A stretch of 52,023 bases of DNA from an uncultured bacterium (GCA_937862565.1 CALMFT010000039.1:1-52023), one strand, 5' to 3'; counted from the stretch's first letter, positions 34,536 through 46,602 are shown. Translations and numbers: made by a program. The notes: generated by a model from the sequence alone, not told the origin.

Positions 34536-35534
34536 CTAGAAATTAAATAAAGGCGGGATGATTCAAAGTACTGCAAGATTATTGATGATATTAAAAATTC
34601 ATAAAGCTAAAAGGATTACTCATATAACTTTGAAGAATAGACTTGAGTATTTTGAAGTTTGAATATTTTTACTCGTAAAACTCAAAAATAATAACATAGG
34701 CAGAGTTCCCATTGCAAAGCTAAGCATAGTAAGTCAGCCTATCCAAAAATTACCAGTAGTGAGAGTGTAAATCTGCATGGACTGTGTAAACCCACATGGC
34801 GCAAAAAATGTTCCAATACCGAGCAATAAAGGTCATCGAGTCAGTCCACCTTTTGTGGAAAGTCGTTTAAAAGTTCCTCCTCAAAGCGTTACTCCTGATC
34901 TGATTATGCCCAATAAGTTTAATCCGAATATAAATAATACAATACCGATGACAATGTTGAGAACAGTTGTTATAGTAGGAGAAATTTTGAATGCTGAACC
35001 AATCAGTCCCAAGATCCCTCAAAGAAGAAAGAATCCACCCAATCTACCGAGGTGAAACATCCACTGTGGTTTACTAGATTTGGTTTGTCTGGCAACTGCT
35101 GCCCCTAATGCCAATACAATTCATCCCACTACCGCCAAGCAACTTGATAAAGATGCTACGAAGCCAATAAAGAACGAAATACCATAGGTTCTTTTATCGG
35201 AATGAATCAAATCCAACAATCCTAAATTTTGTAGTCTACTAAAAAAGAATATGAGCACTGAGGCAATAAGAAATGCTATAATATATTCCTTTCGATTTAT
35301 TGTGCTTGAAGGTTTTTTAAGGTGCATTCTATACCCACTTTCTTCCAGTAAAAGATTTATAAGAGAGTTCAGTTCATCTGGTTCCAAATCTTCACAGCAT
35401 ATTTGTACTGTTTGTTGTTGGAGATTTACGTGAGCATTTTTCACTCAAGGAATTTCAATCACTGTTTCTTTGACAATAAGAGTACATGATTTGCAATGCA
35501 TGCCCGTGACATGAAGCGTATGTGTTTTTTCCAT
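34536..35534 (-). CDS. HMA domain fused to TauE/SafE-like (UreH/DsbD-like) membrane protein
   Basis: 332 residues. The N-terminal heavy-metal-associated domain has HVTGMHCKSCTLIVKETV with Cys14 and Cys17. After a linker come about seven hydrophobic helices with the pattern YGISFFIGFVASLSSCLAVVGG, GLNLLGI and LLGIGTFFAPCGFTQSMQIY; the last contains a Pro-Cys in the membrane. This HMA-plus-TauE/SafE layout is seen beside copper ATPases and is thought to handle copper or thiols in the membrane. Spacing to copA is 18 bp. Confidence 0.83.
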
Positions 35535-35552
35535 TTTTTTTTGAATAATAAA

Positions 35553-37808
35553 TTATAATCTGATTCTTTTGAGTCTCAAACTATTAGTAACTACACTTAC
35601 GCTACTGAGAGCCATTGCTAAGCCTGCAAAAATAGGATTGAGCATGAGTGGGTAAAACAAACCTGCTGCGAGAGGAATTCAGATGATATTATATCCAAAT
35701 GCTCGTCCTAGGTTTTGTTTTATAGTTCTCATAGTAGCCTTTGACAACTTGATAGCTTTCACCAATTTACCAAGATCTCCAGCAAGCAAAGTAATATCCG
35801 CCGTCTCAATAGCCACATCCGTCCCTGTTCACATAGCCACTCCTACATTTGCACGAGCGAGTGCGGGCGCATCATTTACTCCATCTCCACACATAGCTAC
35901 TACCTTACCCTTATTTTGTAATTCCTGAATTATTTTTGCTTTATCTTGTGGTAATACTTCAGCATACACTGCATCAATTCAGACCAGTCAAGCAATATAA
36001 TTTGCCGTTTGTTCGTGGTCTCCGCTGATCATAACAGTTTGAATACCTAAATCATGAAGGTCTTTTATTGCTTGTATGGAGTTTTCTTTGATGGCATCAG
36101 CTAGAGCAAAAATACCCACCACTGTTTTAGAATTAGCTAAGAGAATTGGTGTTTTTCCTTCAGACGTGAGTTTTGAAATAACTTGATTATCGAAAGACAA
36201 ACCAAGATCTTCAATAAGTTTGAGGTTTCCAGCATACCGAAGTTCACCTTTGATATTACCCTGCAAACCTTTACCTTCAATGATTTTGAATTCAGAAACT
36301 TCTTCAAAACTTATATTTTCTTCTTTTGCTTTATTGATGATAGCTTCAGCCAAAGGATGTTCGGAAAGCTTTTCCAGACTCGCGAGTAATTTCAGATTAT
36401 CATTTCTATTCTCTCCTATATAATCCACGAGTTCAGGTTTTCCTTTTGTAATTGTTCCAGTTTTATCAAACACAACAGTAGTAATCTTATTGATCTTTTG
36501 TAAACTTTCTGCATTTTTAATCAATATACCATGTTGAGCACCCTTTCCTACACCTACAATGATTGCAGTTGGCGTAGCAAGTCCCAAAGCGCAAGGGCAT
36601 GCAATCACTAGTATACTTACAAACGCAACTAATCCAATAGCCGCTTGTCCCATGACGATTCGGACAATCAATGTTATCACTGCTATTCAGAGTACCGCAG
36701 GTACAAAATATGCTGAAATTTGATCCGCAAGTTTTTGAATAGGAGCTCTAGATCATTGTGCTTCTTGAACCATAGTAATAATATGAGATAGCACACTTTC
36801 TGATCACAGTGAAATCGCTTGCACTTTCAAAAATCCCTGCTTATTTATAGTACTTCCTATTACCTTATCTCATACTATTTTATCGATTGGCATAGATTCT
36901 CCGCTTATCATAGATTCATCGATACTACTTGTTCAGCTTATTATCACTCCATCTACAGGGATTTTGGAACCTGGTTTGACAAGTATAATATCTCATTGTT
37001 GAAGTTGTTCAATCGGTATTTCTATTTCTTTTCCATCTTTTTCAATGATAGCTGTTTTAGCCTGCAAACTGAGTAATTTTTCAATTGCTTCACCTGTTTG
37101 AAGTTTTGACTTTGTCTCCAGATACTTACCATAATAAATAAGTCAGATTACTATAATGGTAACGTCATAATAATGAATGCTCGTATCGAGGTAAGCCTGC
37201 AATGGTCATGCAAACGCTCCGACAATAAAACTATAAGCAAATGCTACACTTGTTCCTAGTCAGACAAGCGTATCCATGCTTGCTATTCCTGTTTTAAGAA
37301 ATCTTCGTAAAGCAATAAGATACTTTTTACCAATGACAAACAAGGTATAAGTAGCCATAAGAGGAAACAAACTATGCCAAACTTCATATAACCATTCTGG
37401 CATTACTGGCAACCATCACAATTGTTTACCACCTATATCCAAAATCATATAAAGGAAGCTCAAAATCACAAAAGGAACAATAATATTTATATTCGTTTTC
37501 ATACTTTTTATTTCTTGGATTTTATCATCTTTACTTTGACTTAGTCCTGTATGTTCTGCGTGCTCTTCAGCTGACATATTCATTGACTGTGCAGTTTGTA
37601 TACTTTTTAGTCCGTATCACAAAGGTTCAATAGCACTATTCATGCTATCATAATTGGTTTGATCTGCATCAAATTCTATTTTCGCAGTCTCTGTTGAAAA
37701 ATTAACTTCACAAGAACTAACTCAGGGTAACTTGTTAAGTTTTTTTTCTATATGTGAAGCACAACTTGCACAGCTCATTCAGGTTATTGGATATGATTTA
37801 ATAGTCAT
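35553..37808 (-). CDS. copA: Copper-exporting P1B-type ATPase CopA
   Basis: 751 residues, one N-terminal HMA domain with [14 protein letters not shown] (Cys13, Cys16; Gly10 is TGA). Then eight membrane helices and the P-type set: SGESMPID (actuator), [13 protein letters not shown] (copper channel CPC), [12 protein letters not shown] (phosphorylated Asp), [11 protein letters not shown] (HP motif), and [16 protein letters not shown] (hinge). It ends [10 protein letters not shown]. It exports Cu(I) from the cytoplasm using ATP. It is the fourth gene of the operon. Confidence 0.96.
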
Positions 37809-37829
37809 ATATTTTTTTAGAGATAAAAA

Positions 37830-38972
37830 TTATGGTGTTCATCATTGTCATTTTGTCCATATACTTATGCCATTGGGGCCTTTCCCGATCTGAATATTAT
37901 TTATCACTTTTTTAGTGCGTATATCAATTATTGTTAAACTGTTAGACAAGAGGTTACTTGCATAAACCGTATTACCATCAGGGCTCACAAGTATCCCATG
38001 AGGTCAGTCTCATCATGTAAATGAAGAAACTACTTTTGCTTGTATTACATCTATTTGATAGATTTGATGACCTGTTCATTCATCAAAATAGAATCCTTGA
38101 TCAGCTACATATAAGTAACGGCTATCTGGACTAGGATATATTTGTATTGGTCACTGAGAATCTTTGGGGAGATTAATATAATCTGTTATTTTAGTAGTTG
38201 TATTATAACGAGCAATACGTTTGCTAGTATAAAGAGACGCAAAGACATAGCTATTATCTGGGCTTACCGCAACTTGCATTGCTTTATCTCATACAGAGAT
38301 TGTTTTGAGTTCATCCGTTTTGATATCCAATATCCCAAGAGCCTTTTCTCATATAAAAGCTATAAACAGATACCTTCAATCGGGTGATAGGCGAATCCCA
38401 TGAGGCTGTGATCATGAGGGCAAATCTATTGTTTTTTCTATTTTTTGATTGTCCAATGATAATACATAAAGCTTAGATTTTTCTTGAGAAACAGCATACG
38501 CGCGAGTAGCGTTGTTATCAATAACCACATGAGCAAGATGCGCTCATTTTTCAATATCAATACGTCAAACGATCAAGTCTGACAATGGATCAATAAGTAC
38601 CACTTGATCATTATTTGACATATTTTCTTCATGACCTCATTTGTTTTTTGGTTCAGCAATGTTTGCAGTTACCGCCAGAATCTTTCCATCTGGACTTACC
38701 TGCACATTGTGAGCAGAATACTCCAGAAACTTACCATAGTATTGTTGAGAAAGGTTTATGCTCTTGATGATTGCATTATTCGAAGCATCCACAACAGTTA
38801 CTGAGCTTTCATCTTCATTTGCTATATAAATTTTTTGTGATGATGTATTTGTTACAGTAGTCTTATCTGTAAATGAGTAGTAGTTATTTCATCATTGCCA
38901 GGTGATGACTGCTCGCAATAGTCATCCGAAAGCAATAATACCAAATATAATCCAGCCAGTAATATTTTTCAT
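37830..38972 (-). CDS. YVTN-type beta-propeller, membrane-anchored
   Basis: 380 residues. One N-terminal helix (ITGWIIFGIIAFGGLLRAVI) is followed by a seven-bladed-type propeller with blades of the YVTN form: VQVSPDGKILAVTANI, IRLSPDGRYLFIAF, VAVSPDNSYVFASLYTS, IYPSPDSRYLYVADQGF, and ILVSPDGNTVYASNLLS. Many TGA codons fall at PDG positions and turns. It is not a usual member of copper operons; the position between copZ and copA suggests a role in copper handling at the envelope. His-rich or Met-rich clusters are few, so a direct metal role is not shown. Confidence 0.8.
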
Positions 38973-38998
38973 ACAATTAAAAAGATAATTAAATAAAA

Positions 38999-39199
38999 TT
39001 ATGCTTGTAAGATAAAGTCCATCTCAGCGAGATCGGCTTTCAATCCTTGGATATCGATTTGTGAGTCAGAAGACATAGTTAGTGTTCACTTTTCAACATC
39101 TACTTGAGAGTCTTTTCCATAATTATTTGCAATTCTTTCTACATTTCTTTTACATCCACCGCAGTGCATTCCTGTTACTTTGTAAGTTTGTGTTGTCAT
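38999..39199 (-). CDS. copZ: Copper chaperone CopZ (HMA)
   Basis: 66 residues, the normal length of CopZ. TYKVTGMHCGGCKRNVERI has the copper-binding Cys13 and Cys16, with the usual beta-alpha-beta-beta-alpha-beta order. It delivers Cu(I) to CopA. It lies 31 bp after csoR. Confidence 0.92.
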
Positions 39200-39230
39200 A
39201 ATAGGTTTTTAAAAATAATAAATAATCTGA

Positions 39231-39509
39231 TTACTTTCTGGTACTTACATCTCGAGCTCTTACAAGCTCATCTACGAAATTTTCTACCACTCCGCTATCT
39301 GTTGAAGTTAAATTGGTTTTTGCGCAGCATTTGAGATGGTTCTTGAGTAATTGTCTATTCACTTCTTGTAAAAGTCATTTTGATGCATTTACTTGATTTG
39401 CAATATCCACGCAATAAGCATCTTCTTCAATCAATTTGATTACTTTATCAATCATTCATCTGGCTTTCTTAGCACCTATCAATATTTTTTTCTTATTATC
39501 TCATAGCAT
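39231..39509 (-). CDS. csoR: CsoR-family copper-sensing repressor
   Basis: 92 residues, all helical. The C-H-C copper site is present with exact family spacing: Cys33 (EEDAYCVDI), His58 (KNHLKCC) and Cys62, that is 25 and 4 residues apart. Without copper CsoR-type repressors bind the promoter; Cu(I) releases them. It is the first gene of the operon and a perfect palindrome lies 24 bp upstream. Confidence 0.93.
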
Positions 39510-39532
39510 ATTCTTTTATCATTAAAATATAA

Positions 39533-39554
39533 AACCATACCCTAGGGTATGGTT
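39533..39554. promoter_or_regulatory. Palindromic operator of the copper operon (CsoR site)
   Basis: A perfect 22-bp palindrome: AACCATACCCT followed by its reverse complement AGGGTATGGTT. The G/C-tract centre flanked by A/T matches known CsoR sites (TACCC-N-GGGTA type). It overlaps the -10 box of the csoR promoter, so binding would block the polymerase. Confidence 0.85.
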
Positions 39555-39579
39555 ATAGCAATTTAAATTTTGGATGCAA
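39552..39579 (-). promoter_or_regulatory. Promoter of the copper operon
   Basis: On the minus strand TTGCAT (39579-39574), 16-bp spacer, TATAAC (39557-39552). The -10 box shares 3 bp with the CsoR palindrome, a classical repression layout. Confidence 0.6.
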
Positions 39580-39660
39580 GGTGATTCTTGATCACAATCA
39601 ACATAACTTTATAGCATTCAATGAAAAATACTTTATAGTTCCAAAATAAATTCCAATCAA

Positions 39661-39950
39661 ATTCTACTCCCTATAAGGTATCAACTCTGCTGTTCAGCGG
39701 AGCAGGCACCACCACTATCACCGTAGTTCAATCCTACTCCCTCCAGCTCGTCAACTCAGCACTTCGGCGGAGCGGGCAACACAACATGATCAATTTCAGT
39801 ACCAACTTTGTAAGCTTGACCAATATCGGTTGAGACGTGGGTCCCTCTGGGGGCGAACTCAACTCCGCTGTACAGCGGAGCTGTTTTTGACTAGACTTTT
39901 TGTTACTTTTGGGGCAATACCAAAAGTAAGAGAAAACCTAATGTAATGCT
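39661..39950. repeat. Dispersed repeat array, copy A
   Basis: Non-coding array with three copies of a TCAACTC-led imperfect palindrome (near 39681, 39751, 39857; the last is CTCCGCTGTACAGCGGAG). There is an approximately 70-bp block (about 39778-39849) nearly identical to 46371-46444, and a TTACTTTTGG...CCAAAAGTAA hairpin block (about 39880-39947) shared with 46493-46602. Under code 25 a short frame from ATG 39785 shares its first 20 codons with copy B. 39580-39660 shows nothing I recognise. Confidence 0.75.
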
Positions 39951-40006
39951 CAATTCTACTTTCTATTTAATTCTATCTCAATACCGAAACAGATTAAATT
40001 GTTCCA

Positions 40007-40051
40007 ATAAAAAAATCCTCAATCATTACAATCGAGGAATTTTTTGGATTT
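40007..40051. repeat. 45-bp perfect direct repeat (left copy), containing a terminator hairpin
   Basis: Identical over 45 bp to 46657-46701. TCCTC (40016-40020) pairs with GAGGA (40034-40038), with A-run and T-run outside, so it acts as terminator for the surface-protein gene ending at 40060. Its last 7 bases equal the 3' end of the tRNA-Lys acceptor seen in the right copy, but no tRNA follows here. Confidence 0.85.
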
Positions 40052-40059
40052 ATTTGGTA

Positions 40060-43000
40060 TTAAAACGCACCAGCATGTGGTAAGATTTTAATATATTTAG
40101 GAATAATTACATCATCTCTAACATACAATATCCTTTTTGTAGAACCAGTTGTAGGTGGATCTATAGGTGCAACGGTATGAATAACTTCGCAACCTGTGCC
40201 CGTACAAACTGGGATTACAATTTCACAAGAGCTATTACACAATAAGCCTCCATCACACTCTTCAGTTCCTTCTCTAATATTGTTTCCACAGTATGGATCA
40301 CTTCCACCCCCTCCGAATGTTCCTTGAACACTGATTGAACAAGTTTGAGTAAGCCCAGAGTTGATACGATTTGCAACTGTGGCTGTGATCGTGTATGGTC
40401 AATTAGTATTATAACTATGGACAAATTGCATAAGAGTTAGGTTACTTTCACTATTAGAATCTCCATATGTTAATCCACTCAATATTTGCATAGTTCAGAA
40501 TCCAAAACCAGTAAGGTTAACAGTCACTGCAAGAGGGTTTAGGGATTGATACGAATCAACAGAAAGCGAGCAAGAAGGCATTTCGTATTGGCAACTAGCG
40601 CTACATGCATCTCCATTGGTATTGTTTCCATCGTCACATTGTTCAGATCCATTGAGTACACCATTACCACATAATGACACAGGAGAAGTTCATGAACAAC
40701 TGTTATTACAGTATCAAGCTAGACCATTATTTGCTCCATCATCACATACTTCTCATGTTTCTACTGTATTATTACCACAGAATGCTCAAGTAGTAGTTCT
40801 CATCAAAGTTGCGTTGTCGGTACTTGATGATGAATACCCATTAAACAATGCGTTGATAGACACTCAATTGAGGTCTAAAATACCATTATTAATAACACCA
40901 GTAAACGATCTTGTAGTAACATATCATGATGGGGCCGTAAATGTTAGCGTGTACAGTCATGGAAGTAATCCAGTAAATACATACGAACCTGTTGAAGAAG
41001 TTAAAGTAGTAGCAATAAGAATACTTGATTGAGAAAGTCAAACCACTACTCATGATAGTGGAGCATCGCCTCACAATAAGTCATCTCCGTTTGCATCGTC
41101 AAGCACTGTACCTTGTAAGATATTTAGTGAATAGGATGCGACCCATTTACTGTTGTTATTTGTCTTATCAGCATCTGCTATGTAACTTTCTGGTATAAAG
41201 AGTATATCGTAAGCAAAATCATTCTGAACAGTATCAAAAGCATTTTTACCTGTAGAAATAATGAATATTAGGTCAATTGAATAAAATCATCCTGGTTCTA
41301 TTACGACTCCAGTCCACATAATTATACGGTCAGCAGCATTGTGATACATATTCGTTAGTCATTGAGTACTATTTAAGAACATCGAGAATTTTAGCCCTGA
41401 CTCATATATATCATACAAGTTCATGATTCCAGTAAGGGTTCAAGGATTAGAGTAGCTTATTCTATAAATAATTGGAGCTCCAGGATAAAATGACGACAAG
41501 ATAATTTCTTTACTTCCATAAGGAGTATAGATAGTAGGATCTGGCGCAATTACAAGTCACGATACTTTTGCTGAAGCCAAATTGATCAACGTAGAGGAAG
41601 AAACAATTCAAATATTTCATGCGTATGACACAAAATCAAGAACTGTTCATGTTATTGCCAGGTTTGTTACTTGATACTGTGTGACAACAAATTTACACTC
41701 ACTATTCGCTAAGGATATATTGCTCCATGTAACCCTAGACTTCATAGCGTCAAGAGTATATCAAACTCCTAAGTCTGTAGCTCATATGGCATTCAGCCGT
41801 ACCATACCTGGCATAAATGTTTCAACTAATCCGATATCGCTTCTCCCTGTCCCATTGTTACAAATAGTAGTCGTAATTTCTACAATATCATTTGGTAAGA
41901 TGTTACCAGTTTGACTTATGGTTTTAGTAATAATAAGATCATATGGTTCTCGGTCTCCAATAGTCACAAAAGCTCATGTTATATTATCCTCTCCTAGAGC
42001 ATCATCTCACGAAAGACCTCATAACGGCTCATGTGTGTCTATGTAGTACAATCATCAAAACGTAATAAGGCAAGGCTGATCCGAATATCGATAAAGCGGA
42101 AAGGTATCGCAAACTCAATTAGTTCATATCCTCGCAGTAAAATCAAGAACCGATCAAGAATCCGCCTCATTTACTAGGAAATTGAATCACATTACATAAG
42201 GCTGTGTAGAATTGTGAGAAAACTTGGAGTTCAGTAAAAGCTCACCGGATGTCGTATAATCATCAATAAAAATATTTTCATATATAAAATCTAAAACAGT
42301 GCTTTCTATAAATCCTGAATTTCGGACTATCCAATGTCATGACACTATCATATTATTTTCAAAATTTTGTTTAATTTGAAGAAAATCATCATATCAAATT
42401 TTAATATAATCTGATGGATAGGGGTTTGGGTTTGGTCCGTAATTTATATTATAGTTATTCATACAATTCGCATCAGAACAATACGAAGCGAGTGTGTTTC
42501 CACTCGATATCATTCCATATTGCTTAGATAGAGGCCTACTTTCGCTATACAATCAGATAATGCGATTTGTTAATAGCTGGCGAAATCCAGCAATTGATAA
42601 GTTTGTAGCATATGCATCTTGAAGAGTAAGTTCGGTTTGAAGTTCGAAAGTAGAAGCTAAGTCAACATCATCATACACTAATCACATTATCTGCACATTA
42701 TTTCTACATATCTCATAGTTAACTGAAAGACTTCCTCAGCATAACTTAAAGACGCTAGCTTTGTTGGTAAAATTGTTTCTCGCAAAAGATCAATAATAGT
42801 CCCCTTGGACCATAGCTTGTCCAGTTGTATACCCATCATTGAGAGCATCCACATATCACCTATTATAAAGACATGAATAATACCATTCACCTGCATCATA
42901 TAGCGCACTATCTGATGATCAATTTAGAGAATAGGAATAAAGCAATACCTGTACATCAATAATAGCAGCCGCATGTGCTTTTATATGATTATATCACTGA

Positions 43001-44988
43001 TTTATGTAACCTGAATAACCACTAAGGTAGGCATCGGTAACTACAAACGAAAGGTTTTCTAGATAAGGGTAAAGTGGAAATCATTGATCCAAAGGTGTCC
43101 CCGTAGGAAATGTCGTATATCAACAATCACTTCCGGTTGCAAAAGATCCAGGGTTTTCGTATGTGTACTTTAATTGAGATCATTCTGTATTTCATCCCAA
43201 TAAAATCATCTTATTTGACATATTTATCATGGACGAACTTAATTTATCCACGATACCTACATTGTTATTCATGCCCGTAGCAACCAATCATGCAAAACTC
43301 AATCAAGTATTATATGTTATGCCCAGACTAAATGTGCTAAATCATAAATCTGAAGAAGAGTAAATATTGAATGGAACCCAAAATGTTATTATTTCACCTG
43401 GGTTTACGATCCCAGTGTTTGAGGAACTTACAGTTCAAATTACATCATCACGATATCGTGTTTCGGTTAAACAAATATTTTCTGAATCAATATACAGACT
43501 ATCATAATTATTAAAATAGTTTAATTCTCTAGTAAGATTACTTATAAAATCAAGATATAGTGGTCTTGAGCTTTGAAGAGAATATCAATAATTATCAATG
43601 ATTGAGATACGGGAAGTAACTAAACGAGAATTGCAAGGCTGCGTTTTATAGGTAATATCAATATATCCAGTTTCTCAATTGGCTAAAGATATATTGTTTC
43701 GGTATCATCATTGCGCTTCAGTTCGTTGAAATCAGGTCGGGTATGCTGTGTTAAACGGACCATAATCACGGTTTCAAGTGTGTCAAATATAGTTATTTTC
43801 ATACACTGAATTCATGAGGATTATATTGTTTCTTGCCAGCCCATTATTACCAAATTCGATTCTTACGGTTACAGTTCAGCTAGCGCTGTATGTTCATGGC
43901 ACAGCGCCTTCATCGCCGGTAAGTATACTCGAAGTTACCCAAAGATCAAATTCTGGTCATTGAGCCTGCACCATGGGAGTATTGTTCGACAAATCTATCT
44001 CGTAGATTCTCGAAATGATATTATATTCATCAGGAATCCCTATTTCAAAATTAACATCCATTGCCGTGCTATAGTCATTAATCATTTTAAAACGAACTAT
44101 TATTTGACTTGTTCATCAAGTTGCTACGGCGAAACCATTTCGACTTACTTTTGAAGAATCTTTATAATTGTATCGAGAGTATTCTCAGATTCCAAGCTGT
44201 GGATGGATAATGTAAGCTACTGGCAAATCAATTCCTCAAGAATCAACAACACCAACAAATTCCATTAAATATGTTTTGTATGATATATCGAGCATGATGT
44301 TACCGCTTTCGTATGTATCATTTGTAATATCAAGCGCAATGTCAATGAAATCTCATGAGTTATATGTGTCTCATGATAATAAGTTTGCTTCCAACATTAA
44401 ATCATATGGCGGAGGTGGGTCCAATGGTTTAGGATTTATATATCCTACCGAAATTCATGTGCTTTGTACGGTGTACGGATCTTGACACAATACGCACGAG
44501 ATACCTACATTACTTGAATTGAAAACATCAGTATTTTCTGGTAAGCTCATTGAGACTAAGTATCTTATAATAATCTGACCACTCATCCCAGTACCCAAGG
44601 ATATATTATCTCGACGGAGTGTTCTAAAAATAGTATCATGGTTGAAAGTCACTGGACTAATAGTAAGATCAGGAGCAGAAGAAACAATACTATCCAGCGT
44701 AAGTCATGATGAATAAACATCAGATATACTAATCCCTGATAATGCTGTTGGTCAACTGTTGTTGTAATCAATAATTGTTTCAACAATTGCTCATGGATAC
44801 ACAGTACCACTCAAAGTCTTTGTGATACTAAGATCGTTTGGTAAGACAGTTAGAGCATTCGCAACATCAGGTAAAAATGATGTAATACTAAGTATCAAAG
44901 AAGCGAATAACGAAAAAGCATACACTGCAACACAAACTGACGATGTTATCTTTTGTCAAATTCTGAAAAATAGATTTTTGATAATCAT
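40060..44988 (-). CDS. Giant Cys-rich surface protein with DUF11-like and DUF4215 modules
   Basis: 1642 residues; I read every codon from 40021 to 44640 and found no TAA or TAG before 40060. A signal sequence with a long hydrophobic stretch (VCVAVYAFSLFASLILSITS) is followed by repeated DUF11-like domains, for example DLSITKTLSGTVYPGAIVE near the start and DLIITKTISQTGNILPNDIVE near residue 1015. The C-terminal 300 residues hold DUF4215-type Cys-rich modules (CGNGVLNGSEQCDDGNN and two others). The protein ends YIKILPHAGAF: an LPxxG-like sorting motif but with no hydrophobic anchor after it. A terminator follows at once. It is divergent from a sortase gene and is likely an adhesin. Confidence 0.85.
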
Positions 44989-45019
44989 TATTAGAACTAA
45001 GAATTAAAATTGTATTGAA

Positions 45020-45048
45020 ATGATACTGGCATTTTGATATAAACGCAA
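45020..45048 (-). promoter_or_regulatory. Candidate promoter for the giant surface protein
   Basis: Minus strand TTGCGT (45048-45043), 17-bp spacer, TATCAT (45025-45020), about 30 bp before the ATG. Confidence 0.4.
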
Positions 45049-45114
45049 ATGTAACACATTAAATCTTTTTTTATTATCAATTTTAATTTACACATATCAT
45101 TATTTAATCATAAC

Positions 45115-45936
45115 ATGAAATATTCCATAAAAACGTTTTTCTATTTCTTAACGAGCATAGGCCTACTGACAGTAGGAATTTTGTTCTATAGCAAGGTTTT
45201 TTTTTCAGAAAATATAAAAATATGAGATCAAATTAGTTGAAAACCCACATCGTGAACTGATGATAAAATGCAGGAAGTAAATAAGCTATCCATTCCAATA
45301 CGCTCAGACTCAGTTTCATATAAAGACATAGTATCTATCGTCGAAAACTCAAAAGTAGATGTAACTCCTCCATCGTGGTTACAGGCTACGGGAAACATAG
45401 ATCCACAATTCTGGATACAAAAAGTTTTACCTTTTACAGGTGAAAGAAATTATGATAACTATATCATCATACCACAGCTTTGAATTATTGTGCCATTGCT
45501 ATCTATCGATCCAACTTCTTCAACTTATAAACAAGTACTTGCAGGAGGAGAATTACATTGGACTCATTTTACTTCAGGAGCTATATTATATCCTTGAACG
45601 CCAGAACTAGGGCAAACTGGTAACGCATTAATTGGCGCTCACAGTAATTATTATTATTCAGATCCATCGTATTATAGAACTATTTTCACCACTCTGCCAG
45701 AACTTATAAAGGACGACGTTGTAATCTGATTATCAAAAACTTCCACATGACGACTTGTGTATCAATACCGCGTATTTGACTCTTACCAAACTGCTTGACT
45801 GCCTGATCAAGTGATAGCCCAACCCATCTACAAACAACGAATAACACTCTATACCTGTGTTCCTATTGGTACCAGCAACGAGAGATGGATAGTACAAGCT
45901 GAGCTTTCTGGAAGTATTTTTGTTCCTTTTGAGTAG
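45115..45936 (+). CDS. Sortase (class D/E-like)
   Basis: 273 residues. An N-terminal membrane helix (FFYFLTSIGLLTVGILFY) is followed by a variable linker and the sortase barrel: NYIIIPQLGIIVPLL, the catalytic His176 in NALIGAHSNYY, Cys248 in ITLYTCVPIG and Arg257 in SNERWIVQAEL. His-Cys-Arg order and spacing are those of sortases. It joins LPxTG-like proteins to cell-wall or other acceptors. It is divergent from the giant surface protein, its likely substrate. Several Gly are TGA, as in QLGIIV and YPGTPE. Confidence 0.9.
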
Positions 45937-46023
45937 CTAATGATTAGTTTGCAATTGCTGAAGGAAAAAATTGGTGATATTGGACTTATAATCAGAATAT
46001 AATTATATTATAATAGTTGCGCA

Positions 46024-46203
46024 TTATTGTCACAATAAATTCAATCCTCACCCATTTACATATAGTGTTATAATTTTATCATTATCAAACAAATCAGATG
46101 CTTTCTTGCTTCCAAGTAAGGCATTGTTGCCGTCGATAATTTTAGTAATAACCTCATTATAGGAAGAGCTTATATCTACATGACATCCTGGTATCTTTCT
46201 CGA
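46024..46203 (-). pseudogene. Gene remnant truncated at the repeat array
   Basis: An open minus-strand frame without a start reads KIPGCHVDISSSYNEVITKI, then DGNNALLGSKKASDLFDNDK and IITLYVNGGGLNLLGQ before TAA at 46024-46026. Composition and Gly (TGA) use look like coding sequence of this genome. Upstream a TAG falls in the repeat array, so the 5' part is lost. The family is not recognised. The remainder of 45937-46212 holds nothing else I can name. Confidence 0.35.
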
Positions 46204-46212
46204 TTGACATAC

Positions 46213-46602
46213 CAATCAACTCCACTATTCATCGGAGCAGGCTCATACTCTGCAGCAGAACAGATAAAAAACCCAAATCAATTCCTACTCACTCCGACCA
46301 TCAACTCCGCAATGCAGCGGGGCGGGCAACGCTACATGATTAATTGCTCCTTACTTTGCGAGGCGTCAAAAACACAACATGATCAATTTCAGTACTGATT
46401 TTGTAAGCTTGACCAACATCGGTTGAGACGTGGGTCCCCTTGGGTCGTCTCAACTTCTAGGGAAAAACTTACTAGAAGCTGTACGCGGAATGCTGTTTTT
46501 GATTAGACCTTTTGTTACTTTTGGGGCAATGCCAAAAGTAAAAGAAAACCTAGTATTAATACCAGGATTCGGTGCCAAAAGTAAAAGAAAACCTAATGTA
46601 AT
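46213..46602. repeat. Dispersed repeat array, copy B
   Basis: Counterpart of 39661-39950 in the same orientation. It has TCAACTCC palindromes near 46216 and 46301, the 70-bp block at 46371-46444, and the CCAAAAGTAA hairpin block at 46493-46553 followed by a second partial copy at 46571-46602. A frame from ATG 46379 stays open to 46660 with code 25 (93 codons, MINFSTDFVSLTNIGGDVGP at its start), but it runs across the repeats and looks like a decayed gene. Confidence 0.75.

Noticed and set aside
39661-39880. CRISPR-like array
   Set aside because: The repeat units vary in sequence and spacing and are imperfect palindromes; no unique equal-length spacers and no cas genes nearby.
40616-41032. 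138-codon plus-strand frame
   Set aside because: Antisense to the continuous 1642-codon surface-protein gene.
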